A DNA stretch of 64,000 nt from CAVQRC01 sp963715045 (GTDB taxonomy: Bacteria > Planctomycetota > Planctomycetia > Pirellulales > Lacipirellulaceae): positions 1 through 64,000 of the forward strand of contig CAVQRC010000020.1 of NCBI GenBank assembly GCA_963715045.1, given 5' to 3'. Shown in pieces: positions 54,386 through 63,477 of the stretch. The translations under genes and the position numbers were made by a program. Position 1 is the first letter of the stretch. Each line of letters opens with the position of its first letter. The notes under the pieces are model-generated. The model saw only the letters and a list, made by a program, of their open reading frames with translations. It did no database searches and was not told the origin of the DNA.

Positions 54386-55528
54386 TTGCGATCATTTCCC
54401 TCTGCTGGCTGGTCATCATCTGTGATTTCTTGGTTCTCAACCCGACTCGGCCCCTGCCTGTCCGCCTCCGCCCGCCTCGCGGTGCTTGCGATTGTCGGGG
54501 ACCTATCGCTGGCAACTGCGGATGCCCAGCCGAACGGGGACGGTTCCCGTGAGATTCCGCCCGCAACCGCAACCACGCCACGCCCCGCTGCAGAAGACCC
54601 GCCTCCTGGAAAAGCCGCCGAGGGGCCCGGTGATCCGGAATCGACGTCGATCGCGCAGCTCATCATCGATCTCGACGCAGATCGCTATTCGATCCGCGAG
54701 GCCGCCTCGCAACAACTGCTGGCCCGCGGGAAGGCCGCGATATCACAGCTTGTAAGTGCCGCCGAGGGGCAGAATGTCGAGGTGGCGGCGCGGGCCGCCG
54801 GTGCCCTCGAAGACCTCTGGAACAATGGCGATCCCGAGGATTCCCTGGCCGCGCTGCAAGCCATGGCGCATCTCGACAATCAAGTTGCCTTCAGCCGCCG
54901 GGCACGCGAAGCGGTTGCCAAACAAAAGCAAATCGAGGCCGTCGCACACCTTCGCGGTCTGGGCGCTCGCACTACCGACTCCACCACCCGCCAGCCAGGT
55001 CAACCCGAGCAGCCCAATCTCATCGACCCGAATTGGATCGTCTTTGGCGAGAGCTGGAAGGGGGCCGGTGAAGATCTCAAACGACTGACCGATATCCAGT
55101 CTCTTCAGAGGGTCAGTTTCTACTCTGCCCCGGTTACAAGAGAAGAAGTCGCCGTGCTGGCCGCGGTGCCCGGGATCAGCCGCCTCGAACTCTACGGTAC
55201 GGGGCTGGGCGAGGAAGACGTCGCCGCGATCCGCGGAATGCTCCTCGGCGTCTCGGTCGATGTCCGCAGCGGAGCGCTGTTGGGAGTCAGCGGAGATGTC
55301 GCCGCCGGTGTGGCCCGCATCAACGGCGTCGAGCCCAAGTCGGCCGCCGAACAGGCAGGGCTCAAACCGGGCGACGTTATCGCCGAGGTTGACGGCGATG
55401 ACGTCTCCGACTTCGCTGAACTGACCACGAAAATCGGCACTTGCCAGCCGGGAGAAACTGCCGACCTCGTGGTCTTTCGCGACGGGCAGCGTCTCGAAAT
55501 CGAGGTCAAGTTCGGACAATGGCGGTAA
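54386..55528 (+). CDS. Exported HEAT-repeat and PDZ domain protein
   Basis: A 380-residue protein. A signal-anchor-like N-terminus (LSASARLAVLAIVGDLSLATA) is followed by a Pro/Glu/Ala-rich linker, two to three helical HEAT-like repeats (about 90-190; REAASQQLLARGKAAI), and a PDZ domain at the C-terminus (INGVEPKSAAEQAGLKPGDVIAEVDG). Planctomycetes have many PDZ and HEAT exported proteins; the function is unknown. The start is uncertain because in-frame ATGs are few. Confidence 0.75.
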   Translation: MRSFPSAGWSSSVISWFSTRLGPCLSASARLAVLAIVGDLSLATADAQPNGDGSREIPPATATTPRPAAEDPPPGKAAEGPGDPESTSIAQLIIDLDADRYSIREAASQQLLARGKAAISQLVSAAEGQNVEVAARAAGALEDLWNNGDPEDSLAALQAMAHLDNQVAFSRRAREAVAKQKQIEAVAHLRGLGARTTDSTTRQPGQPEQPNLIDPNWIVFGESWKGAGEDLKRLTDIQSLQRVSFYSAPVTREEVAVLAAVPGISRLELYGTGLGEEDVAAIRGMLLGVSVDVRSGALLGVSGDVAAGVARINGVEPKSAAEQAGLKPGDVIAEVDGDDVSDFAELTTKIGTCQPGETADLVVFRDGQRLEIEVKFGQWR

Positions 55529-55533
55529 GCCGA

Positions 55534-57009
55534 TCAACGCGGTAGTGCCACCGTCACGGTCTTCGTTTCGGTGTACGCCTGCAATCCCGCTTCGCCGAGT
55601 TCGCGGCCCAAACCGCTCTGCTTGAAGCCTCCGAATGGCGCGGCCGCATCGAACACGTCGTAGCAATTCACCCACACGGTGCCGGCCTTGATGTCTTGAG
55701 CAAGGCGATGAGCCTTCGTCACGTCGCGCGTCCAGACGGCCGCCGCGAGACCAAAGTTCGTGTTGTTCGCCCGCGAAATAACCTCGTCCAGGTCCTCGAA
55801 CTTCAGCACGCTCAGGACGGGCCCGAAGATTTCGTCCCGGGCAATCTTCATTTCGTCCGTCACGTTCGCAAACAGGGTCGGCGCCACGTAAAAGCCCTGA
55901 TCCCCGAATCGTTCGCCACCCGAAAGGCAACTTGCACCCTCATCGCGGCCCAGCTGGATGTATTTCAACACCTTGTCGAATTGGGCCTGGTCGACCTGAG
56001 GACCTTGCTCCGTCGATAGATCGAACGGGTCTCCCAGTTGTCGTTGCTGATTCTTGGCCCGCAGCCGATCCACGAATTCGTCATGGACCGATGCCTCGAC
56101 GAACAGCCGACTGCCCGCACAGCAGCACTGCCCCTGATTGAAATACAACGCGAAATGCGCTCCCTCGACCGCCTGCTCCAGATCCGCATCGGCGAACACC
56201 ACGTTCGGACTCTTGCCACCGAGCTCGAACGTGAGTCGCTTCAACGTCTCGGCCGCATCCCGCTGAATGATCTTCGCGGTCGCCAGTTCACCGGTGAAAG
56301 CCACTTTGTCGACGCCAGGATGTCTCACGATTGCCGCACCGGCCGTCGGGCCAAAACCGGGCACGACGTTGATGACTCCGTCAGGAATTCCCGCCTTTTG
56401 AGCCAGTCGGGCCATTCGCAGGCACGTCAGCGGGGTCTGTTCGGCCGGCTTCATCACGAGGGTGCATCCCGCGGCCAGGGCCGGTCCCCATTTCCAGGCG
56501 GCCATCAACGCTGGAAAATTCCACGGAATGATCTGCCCCACGACCCCTACCGGTTCCCGCCGCGTGTAGCAGAAAAAATCCCCCCGCACGGGAATGGTCT
56601 GACCATGAATCTTGTCCGCAAAGCCGGCGTAGTAGCGTAGACAATCGATTACCAGGGGAATATCCGCGGCCAGGGCGTCGCGAATCGGCTTGCCGTTGTC
56701 GAGCGTCTCGAGGGCCGCCAGATCGTCCTTTTCGGCCTCGATCAAATCGGCCAGTCGATACATCAGGTGCCCTCGGTCGCGGGCGTCCATCCGAGACCAG
56801 GGACCTTTCTCGAGGGCCTCCCGAGCCGCCGCAACCGCCGCGTCGACGTCGGCCGCGTCACCCTCGGCCACCTCGGCGATCACTTCCTCGGTCGCGGGGT
56901 GAATGGTCTCAAAGGTCTTGCCGCTCACCGAAGGTAACCAGTTCCCGCCGATAAAGCATTGCGTCTGCCTGACTTGCGGTTTGGGAACGCTTCTGGAAGC
57001 TACGGACAT
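55534..57009 (-). CDS. Aldehyde dehydrogenase (NAD+)
   Basis: A 491-residue ALDH superfamily enzyme that oxidises aldehydes to acids. Blocks: NFPALMAAWKWGPALAAGCT (cofactor domain), LVMKPAEQTPL, FTGELATAKII, the general-base Glu in TFELGGKSPN, and the catalytic Cys in NQGQCCCAGSR. C-terminal FGGFKQSGLGRELGEAGL is typical of betaine/phenylacetaldehyde-type ALDHs, but the substrate is not determined. It is convergent with the HEAT/PDZ gene, with only five bases between the two stop codons. Confidence 0.93.
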   Translation of the reverse strand: MSVASRSVPKPQVRQTQCFIGGNWLPSVSGKTFETIHPATEEVIAEVAEGDAADVDAAVAAAREALEKGPWSRMDARDRGHLMYRLADLIEAEKDDLAALETLDNGKPIRDALAADIPLVIDCLRYYAGFADKIHGQTIPVRGDFFCYTRREPVGVVGQIIPWNFPALMAAWKWGPALAAGCTLVMKPAEQTPLTCLRMARLAQKAGIPDGVINVVPGFGPTAGAAIVRHPGVDKVAFTGELATAKIIQRDAAETLKRLTFELGGKSPNVVFADADLEQAVEGAHFALYFNQGQCCCAGSRLFVEASVHDEFVDRLRAKNQQRQLGDPFDLSTEQGPQVDQAQFDKVLKYIQLGRDEGASCLSGGERFGDQGFYVAPTLFANVTDEMKIARDEIFGPVLSVLKFEDLDEVISRANNTNFGLAAAVWTRDVTKAHRLAQDIKAGTVWVNCYDVFDAAAPFGGFKQSGLGRELGEAGLQAYTETKTVTVALPR

Positions 57010-57621
57010 CGGTTTCTCCTAGGCAAAGGGGCAAAGGCTTGCGCCGAATGGAGTTGGGGGCGGCTAAAACGGAGAATTCGGGTGCGGCGTCCTTCGCCCC
57101 CCGAAAGGAGGGGCTGAACAGATTGACGCGTAGTCCTGATCGGGAGCGGAGTTTAGCGGGTACTCAACAAGAGTCCTAGCAACCGACCGCAGCGGGCGGA
57201 CCTCGCTTGAGAATGCCACCGACGTCTGGGCGAAATTCCCGGGCCGAGTCGCCTGAGTACGGCCGTGCAGGGGGTGAGCCACAGTGGGCTGTCGTGACCC
57301 AGCAACTCTCCGAAAATGCGGCATTATCTGCCAATAAACTCTTGCTTTCCCTCAACCTCTGCTACAATCGGGCGGATATGGGAGTCGTTCTAACACAATT
57401 TGTCGAGGGGAAATTTCTAGGTGGGCGGATCCAGAGACGAGGCACGCATCCCCTCCAAATAGTGGTTGGGCCTCGAGATAATGATTGGGACCGACCTCAG
57501 GGCGGGGAGGTTGCCTGCGGCCAAACCCCAGCAGCCGTACCTGGGGTCGCTCAAACTGCGACAGACTTGAAGTTACCTAAATCATCGTCAACACAAGATT
57601 GATCACAGAGAGGTGAGTCTA
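57010..57621. other. Upstream region between aldH and the first PEP-CTERM gene
   Basis: About 610 bases with no credible gene. It contains a GC-rich hairpin (gcccc-ggggc around 57096-57114) near the dehydrogenase start, a candidate promoter (57342-57368), and a long 5' leader for the PEP-CTERM gene. Confidence 0.6.
57342..57368 (+). promoter_or_regulatory. Candidate promoter for the first PEP-CTERM gene
   Basis: TTGCTT at 57342-57347 and TACAAT at 57363-57368, spacer 15 bases, about 250 bases before the start codon. By-eye match only; the long leader would be unusual. Confidence 0.35.
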
Positions 57622-58389
57622 ATGAGTTTCAACAAACAGCGAGGAGCTCTGCTCCTGGCATGTTTGGCAGCGATGTTCTTCGCCGCCGATGCCCAGGCTG
57701 CCAGCATGAACTACGGCGACTTGATGGCAGACAATGTCTGGTTTCGCCAGGTCGAAGAACAAAACGGCGAACCGAATCTCCTCTACAGCGCTCCCTCCAC
57801 AGCCGGTGACTCGCTCGAGTTCGACCCGGTGAACTTCCTGGCCCAAACGCCCGACGGCGGGGGAGCGACGATTGTCGACAGTCAGATGTCGATGACGATC
57901 GAAGTCAAAGACAAAGTGAACACATCGATTACCGACCTCTCAATTTCGGAGGCGGGCGACTTCACTTTGATCGGTATTCCAAACGTTGAAGGCAAGGTCG
58001 CGGTCGGAGCGGCCTTCTTCTGGACCGTCACCGAGATCAACGGCGTTGCTGTCACCGGTCCGTCGGGTGATCGCAACATGATGTTCACGTCAGGGAGCGG
58101 AGATAACGGCGGTGAGTTCGCTCTGCCCGACGACGCAGGTGTGGCGCAGATCTGGACAGGCTCCGTTTTACTCGATCTCGCTGGCGAGGTCGGTGCCGAT
58201 GAGCGGATCACCGCCGTTCGGTTGACCTTCGACAACACGTTGTCGGCGACCGCCGCTGCGGGCGCGGCTGCTTTCATCAAGAAGAAAAGCATCGGTGGCG
58301 TCGTCGTGACTCCGGTAGTCATTCCGGAGCCGTCCGCGATACTGCTCGTTTTGATGGGGATCGCAGCAATTGCAAGTTGCCGCCGCTAA
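57622..58389 (+). CDS. PEP-CTERM sorted exported protein
   Basis: A 255-residue secreted protein: signal peptide (ALLLACLAAMFFAADAQA), a beta-rich body, and the C-terminal sorting tail IPEPS, a hydrophobic helix (AILLVLMGIAAIA) and SCRR. This tail is the PEP-CTERM/exosortase signal. It begins at ATG 57622, with AGAGAGG just upstream. The body shares MNYGD...EENGEPNLL-type text and the SGDNGGE block with the next gene, so the two are tandem paralogues. No exosortase in the window. Likely a surface or extracellular matrix protein. Confidence 0.9.
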   Translation: MSFNKQRGALLLACLAAMFFAADAQAASMNYGDLMADNVWFRQVEEQNGEPNLLYSAPSTAGDSLEFDPVNFLAQTPDGGGATIVDSQMSMTIEVKDKVNTSITDLSISEAGDFTLIGIPNVEGKVAVGAAFFWTVTEINGVAVTGPSGDRNMMFTSGSGDNGGEFALPDDAGVAQIWTGSVLLDLAGEVGADERITAVRLTFDNTLSATAAAGAAAFIKKKSIGGVVVTPVVIPEPSAILLVLMGIAAIASCRR

Positions 58390-58685
58390 TGCGTCCGTCG
58401 CACTAGAAGATGGTCACGTCTTTGCTCGCACATCCAGACGTACTATTCAGCAACTGGAAATTAAGACATCAAGGTGTAGAGGGGTAGTCGGCGACACAAT
58501 GGTCTCTAGAGAAGTTGGTGGTATTCGTGTCGCTTGTTAACAGAGAGTGAATTTTGATCTGCTTCGTTCTCTCTTTCCGCGCGGAGGGAGAGTGCGTTGC
58601 TTTAACCATGCATCAGGGCTACTCGGCTCTCGTTGAGGTAAAGATTCTCTGAGGAATCCAAACGAGTAGACAGTGGGGAGAACTA
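58390..58685. other. Gap between the two PEP-CTERM paralogues
   Basis: A 296-base gap. The only clear structure is a 24-base imperfect palindrome (ctctctttccgc with gcggagggagag) at 58569-58592, about 94 bases before the second gene. No gene seen. Confidence 0.5.
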
Positions 58686-59456
58686 ATGAACGCGAGAAGC
58701 ATGAAGACGCTCTTTTGCCTGTCTCTGGGTACGTTGCTGCTGATCGCAGCGCCTGCCGCAGCAGCAACCATGAACTATGGCAACTTTGCGGGGGATGATT
58801 TCACTTACCTCAACGTAACCGAAGAAAACGGTGAACCGAATCTGCTGTTCACTGCCCCCGCAGTCGTGGGCAATTCTCTGGTATTCAGTCCAGACAACTT
58901 CTTCTCCGAAGTCGATCCCGGCCCTGGTGCGGAGATTGTTGACAGCCAGATTACGACGCGGATCGTCGCCATGGCTGGACAGAGTCTGAACAACATCTTT
59001 GTTGAGGAAGCGGGAGACTTCACGCTTGTTGGCCTGGCCGATGATTTCGCCGAAGCCAGCGTCGGCGCTGCCTTCTTCGTCACCGTCACGTCTGTTGACG
59101 GCGTCCCCATCGCAAATGGTCCGGAGCGTCGGCAGAACATGCAGTTCACCAGCGGTGGCGGTGACAATGGCGGTGAGTATTCCCTGCCTGGCGACGCCGG
59201 GACGGGCGTGATCTGGAACGGCTCAGTTCTGATCGACGTTGCGTCCCTTCTCCCCGGTGAGAACATTACTGGGGTGCGATTGTCGTTTGACAACACGCTC
59301 ACGACGCTCTCCGGAAGCGCCACTGCCTCGGCGTTTATCAAGAAGAAAATTAATAGCGGCATTATCATCACCCCCAATATTCCGGAACCGTCCACGATTG
59401 CCATGTGCCTTCTCGGGCTCGTGGCCGTCGTCGCTCGGCGAGGAAAGGCCCGCTGA
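58686..59456 (+). CDS. PEP-CTERM sorted exported protein (paralogue)
   Basis: A 256-residue tandem paralogue of the preceding gene. Signal peptide (LGTLLLIAAPAAAATM), the shared opening MNYGNF...ENGEPNLLF, the shared VDSQ, AGDFTL, VGAAFF and SGGGDNGGE blocks, and a matching PEP-CTERM tail (IPEPS, hydrophobic IAMCLLGLVAVVA, RRGKAR). Both end with the same AFIKKK...I block before the tail. Role unknown; the pair probably arose by duplication. Confidence 0.9.
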   Translation: MNARSMKTLFCLSLGTLLLIAAPAAAATMNYGNFAGDDFTYLNVTEENGEPNLLFTAPAVVGNSLVFSPDNFFSEVDPGPGAEIVDSQITTRIVAMAGQSLNNIFVEEAGDFTLVGLADDFAEASVGAAFFVTVTSVDGVPIANGPERRQNMQFTSGGGDNGGEYSLPGDAGTGVIWNGSVLIDVASLLPGENITGVRLSFDNTLTTLSGSATASAFIKKKINSGIIITPNIPEPSTIAMCLLGLVAVVARRGKAR

Positions 59457-60053
59457 AATTCGCACGGCTTCCGTTCGAATGGTTTAGGCCCTTAGCAGCT
59501 AGCCCCCTGCACCCCGCGGTCTTGCCCGGACCTCGCAGGGGGGGTATGCGGCAGTGCCCTTCTTCTCGCGGTTTGTTGGGACCGCCCCGCCGATCCCTGG
59601 GTTCGGCGGGCCGGTTCTCAATTTTCTCCCGCAGCACGCCGATTTCTCCCGCAGCATGCCGATTCGGCCGACGCAGGCTTCCTGTCAGCTCGCGTTCGGC
59701 TCTGATCCGGTGCTTTCACTCCTGCGCAATCTTGTCCGCCGGGGGAACTCCCCGGGTAACATTCAACCTGGAATCTCGGCCACTACAAAACGCGATCCGT
59801 TAACCGTCGTCGATCCGTCAAGATCAGCCCCAACCCCCCCAGTGGGGGTTGCCGGATCTTTGCTATCACCCTCACTCTTCACTTAAGATGTCGGATTGCC
59901 GGTTTCTGTGCCGGCGGAGATGAAGGCGGCTGTGGCTCCCCAGCGGCGGTGTTTACCTGTTTCACCAAAGTCGATACGTTCTCGCAGGATTTCTCAAACC
60001 CGCGTTGGAAAACACACGCTTCGACGTACAAAGCGATTCCGAGGATTTCATCA
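59457..60053. other. Gap with short tandem repeat and hairpin
   Basis: About 600 bases without a credible gene. A 20-base tandem repeat (tttctcccgcagcacgccga, about 59622-59662) and a hairpin at 59820-59860 (aagatc...gatctt around a C-run/G-run stem) are visible. The hairpin may be the end of the PEP-CTERM transcripts; no T run follows directly. The open frames reaching in are unlikely to be genes. Confidence 0.55.
59820..59860 (+). terminator. Possible hairpin terminator
   Basis: AAGATC at one end pairs with GATCTT at the other, and a CCCCC/GGGGG core closes around AGT. Placed after the PEP-CTERM pair. Lacking a clean T run, so weak as a rho-independent terminator. Confidence 0.35.
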
Positions 60054-62714
60054 ATGTTTCAGCGTATTTCGCGTGTTGTCCGACGTTCCCGTGGCCGCTC
60101 CGTGCCTGCAGCCGCTTCCAGTCGAAAGCTGGGAACTGAGTCACTCGAACGCCGACTCATGCTGGCATCGACTTCACCAATTCCCTTTTCTGCTGAACTG
60201 GCACCAGCATCCGCCGATTTTCAAATCACCAAGAACCCGCTGTCGATGGTGGTTGCGGATATGGACGGTGTCTCTGACGGGAATTCCCGTGCGGATGTCA
60301 TCACAGCGTCCTATGACTCCGAATCTGCGTTAAGTGGTCAAATCGTGCTTTACTATGAATCAGAGGATCATGCTGGATTCGTGGTCGGCAATAACGGAGC
60401 ACCTCTCGCAAGCGGTCTGAACGGAGCTTTCTCGATTGACGCCGCTGATATCACCGGAGACGGACTGCTCGATATCATCGTCGGTACCAATGACGCTGTG
60501 ATCTTGATCCGGCAGACTTCGCCGGGCGAGTACGCTGCCCCGCAAACGCTGGTCGATCTCGAAGCCGGATCCTTTAAAGCAGCGGTCGTCAAGGCCCACG
60601 ATGTTGATGGTAACAACCTGGACGATTTGATTGTTGCCTGGGAACGCAAAGATGGTCGCGACTACGAAGAATACGTCATCGTCTACCGCAATCTAGGCGG
60701 ACCGGACCTCGCGCTTTTCGAGTCGGCGCGAATCATCACGAACGAGTCTGTGCGGGAACTCGGGGTGCAGAATGAGCGTGGCGATTTGCAACGCCTTCGC
60801 ACGCTAGACATCGAAGTCGGTGCCATCAATGGAAGTGACGATCATCCAGATATCGTGGTGGCGCTGGGGGCGGCTGATGCCGTACTGTGGTTTGAGAACA
60901 ACGCTTCCAACCTGGGGACGTTCTCTACAGGCCGCGTCGTCAGCAACGATCCGGCCGAAACCACCGACAACGTCCGAGCAGTTTCGCTTGCGAATCTCGA
61001 CGGCAGCCTTGACGGATCGCTGGACATCGTGATTGCTGCGAATAATTCCCGTACGGTGGCGTGGTTTGCGAACGATGGAACGGGAACGTTTTCCACTGCG
61101 AATGTGATTGACGGGTTCTCCGGTGCCATCGCTGGGCCGACTGACGTTGTCACGGCGGATGTCGACGGAGACTCGCTGATAGATGTGGTAGTCGGATCGC
61201 GAATCGAAGGCATCGTGTACTTCTCGAACTCGGGCGACGGGACGTTCGCCGAACCGTACATCATTTCGACGATGGATCTCCCGCAGGAAACTGCCTCGGT
61301 CGCCGTTGCCGTCTCCGATGAAGAGATCGATACCGACCTTGACATCCTCGCTGCGGCAAACCGTGCCGATCAGTTCATCATGTACCGCAATGCCATCGTG
61401 CATGGGGCGGTTGGCGATTTTGACATCGATTATCAGGTCGGCGAAATCGACTTCACGATCTGGCTTGCCAATCACGGCTTGGCCAGTGGAGCCCTCGTGA
61501 CGCAGGGCGATGCTGACCGCGACGGGGATGTCGACGGCGATGACTTTCTGCTCTGGCAGCAGAACTACGTACCCTCCGTTTCGTCCGCTTCGCCGGAAGA
61601 GCTGAACCTTGCTCCCGAAGACGAGGGCGCAGGTGGCGGGGTTACAGATCCACTTACTGGAGATGCAAACCTAGACGACAAGGTGGACCAGATCGATTTC
61701 GTACACTGGAGACTTGGATTTGGGACGGCCGACTCTGCGGTGCTCAGTGACGGAGACTTCGACTTCGACGGTGATGTCGACGGGGACGATTTCCTGCTCT
61801 GGCAGGCGAACTTCGGTGCTGCGGTCGAACCGCCGGCGGCGCCTCTCTCAGCGACGACCACTTCCGACGTGGCCGAGGCGATCCAGCTGCGGCAAGACGG
61901 CGGCCTGTCTGTGGGCGACGCCGAGTTGGAACCGCAAGTCGTTAGGACTCAGATCGACACGGAACAACTCTTCCCGACTGTGCCGAGTGAAGTGTCCCCC
62001 GATTCGCCTGCACCGGCCTCCGACGTGAGCCTTGCTCGCGACGACGAGGGCGCAGGCGGCGGGATTACAGCCCCACTTACTGGCGATGCAAACTTGGACA
62101 ACAAGGTCGACCGCATCGATTTCGCTCACTGGGACAGAGGATTTGGGACGGCCGACTCTGCGGTGCTTAGCGACGGCGACTTCGACAGCGATGGCGATGT
62201 TGACGGGGATGATTTCCTGCTCTGGCAGGCGAACTACGGAGCCGTGCTGGAGACTCCGCAAGAGTTCCTGGCGGCGGCAACCGCAGGTGCCGTAGCGGTC
62301 GCGGAGGTTCGGGTTGAAAAAGACGCTGGCCAGTCGGTGATTGAAGCCGAGGCCGAGTTCGTTGCGACCCAACTCATTGTTGTCGAACAGATCAAGACCG
62401 GCACGCGAGTCGCTGACTTTCGGCAGCTTCTACCAGACGCTTCGATAAACGTTGGTTCGGAGTTGTTGGAATTGACGGTCACGCCCCCAACAACGTCCTC
62501 GGATTCCGGCGAACCAGGTTCGCCTGGAGAGGAAACCGGCCGGCCTGGGCTGGTGCTCGACGAAGCATTCGCCACGATCGACCAGCAATACAATTCTGAG
62601 GCACGTTCGAACGCTCACCGCTCGAGTCCCCTGCGCCGATTCGAAGCGGATCGAATCGCGATCGTGCTTGCACAATCGCTGGACAGCGACACGTTCGCAC
62701 GGCGTCTCCGCTGA
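60054..62714 (+). CDS. FG-GAP repeat and dockerin type I exported protein
   Basis: An 886-residue protein from ATG 60054. The N-terminus holds the planctomycete export motif SLERRLMLAS after a basic stretch. Residues about 50-470 contain FG-GAP/VCBS repeats (ITGDGLLDIIVG, DVDGNNLDDLIVAW, DVDGDSLIDVVVG) that build a beta-propeller. Then three dockerin-type pairs of calcium loops: DADRDGDVDGDDFLLWQQN, DFDFDGDVDGDDFLLWQ and DFDSDGDVDGDDFLLWQ, with TGDANLDDKVDQIDF-type partners. Pairs two and three are near-copies spaced 423 bases apart. No cohesin in the window. Predicted extracellular adhesion or matrix protein. Confidence 0.9.
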   Translation: MFQRISRVVRRSRGRSVPAAASSRKLGTESLERRLMLASTSPIPFSAELAPASADFQITKNPLSMVVADMDGVSDGNSRADVITASYDSESALSGQIVLYYESEDHAGFVVGNNGAPLASGLNGAFSIDAADITGDGLLDIIVGTNDAVILIRQTSPGEYAAPQTLVDLEAGSFKAAVVKAHDVDGNNLDDLIVAWERKDGRDYEEYVIVYRNLGGPDLALFESARIITNESVRELGVQNERGDLQRLRTLDIEVGAINGSDDHPDIVVALGAADAVLWFENNASNLGTFSTGRVVSNDPAETTDNVRAVSLANLDGSLDGSLDIVIAANNSRTVAWFANDGTGTFSTANVIDGFSGAIAGPTDVVTADVDGDSLIDVVVGSRIEGIVYFSNSGDGTFAEPYIISTMDLPQETASVAVAVSDEEIDTDLDILAAANRADQFIMYRNAIVHGAVGDFDIDYQVGEIDFTIWLANHGLASGALVTQGDADRDGDVDGDDFLLWQQNYVPSVSSASPEELNLAPEDEGAGGGVTDPLTGDANLDDKVDQIDFVHWRLGFGTADSAVLSDGDFDFDGDVDGDDFLLWQANFGAAVEPPAAPLSATTTSDVAEAIQLRQDGGLSVGDAELEPQVVRTQIDTEQLFPTVPSEVSPDSPAPASDVSLARDDEGAGGGITAPLTGDANLDNKVDRIDFAHWDRGFGTADSAVLSDGDFDSDGDVDGDDFLLWQANYGAVLETPQEFLAAATAGAVAVAEVRVEKDAGQSVIEAEAEFVATQLIVVEQIKTGTRVADFRQLLPDASINVGSELLELTVTPPTTSSDSGEPGSPGEETGRPGLVLDEAFATIDQQYNSEARSNAHRSSPLRRFEADRIAIVLAQSLDSDTFARRLR

Positions 62715-63083
62715 CACTCCAAACGGAAGCCGATTTGCGAATCGGTGGCTGAAAAACGGCGGCGATGTCCGTTTGTCTGAGGTGATCTCGGCCACGAAGT
62801 AGAGGACGGGTCGTTTTGATCTCCCTGCAGCGATTGGTCCCGGCGATCCGACAATCCGATTGCATTCGTGGCCCGAAAAGTCACAATGAGCGGGCGTTGG
62901 AGCGCCGCCGCCGGCTGGGCACTCGGTTTTTCAAACCGTCTGCGGCAGGCATGTGCGACCACTCAAGCAACTCTTCATCCAGATCCGAACCGCACTTACT
63001 GCAGAGCACGAGACTGCGGAACATGAAACTGCGGGGCGGCAACGACTGTCAAATTTCTTGCTTCCACGAGGGAATCCGGGCCA
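62715..63083. other. Gap before uraH
   Basis: A 369-base gap. A small hairpin (gccgatt-tgcg-aatcggt) lies at 62729-62746 just after the dockerin gene. At 62995-63040 there are three imperfect copies of a cgagactgcgga-type 14-15-base unit. No gene or tRNA seen. Confidence 0.5.
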
Positions 63084-63437
63084 ATGACTGCCGCACCGGG
63101 CATCACGACACACGTACTCGACACGAGCCTTGGCCGTCCCGCGGTCGGTGTATTCGTCGTGCTCGAACACTATGTCGATACAGAACGCAACTGGCATACG
63201 ATTGCTGAAGGAAAATCGGATGCTAAGGGTCGCGTCGACGACCTGCTCCCGGCGAAGTCCCTTGAAGAAGGGCTGTACCGGATTACGTTCGACACCGATG
63301 CGTACTTTGGCGACCGCGAAGTCGAAACGTTTTACCCATCGATTTCCGTCAACTTTCAGGTCGCTGATCCAAAGCAGCACCATCACGTGCCGTTGCTGCT
63401 CAGCCCTTACGGTTATACGACGTATCGAGGTGGTTGA
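63084..63437 (+). CDS. uraH: 5-hydroxyisourate hydrolase (transthyretin-like)
   Basis: Hydrolyses 5-hydroxyisourate to OHCU in uric acid breakdown. A 117-residue member of the transthyretin family: the N-terminal ITTHVLDTSLGRPA with its catalytic His, GRVDDLL, YFPSI-type TFYPSISVNFQV, HHHVPLLLSPYGYTTYRGG near the end (YRGG where YRGS is usual). ATG 63084. Placed next to adenine deaminase, implying purine catabolism, though the other urate genes are not in the window. Confidence 0.93.
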   Translation: MTAAPGITTHVLDTSLGRPAVGVFVVLEHYVDTERNWHTIAEGKSDAKGRVDDLLPAKSLEEGLYRITFDTDAYFGDREVETFYPSISVNFQVADPKQHHHVPLLLSPYGYTTYRGG

Positions 63438-63477
63438 CCCAACTGGCGTGGGCGAGCCATGGTCGTCGCGAGTTGGA

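Noticed and set aside
55534..57009. FTGE in place of FTGS in the aldehyde dehydrogenase
   Set aside because: This variation occurs in active ALDH subfamilies; catalytic Cys and Glu are present.
62895..62960. tRNA-like hairpin (ggttttt-caaacc region)
   Set aside because: No 7-base anticodon loop, acceptor stem or T-arm can be built around it.
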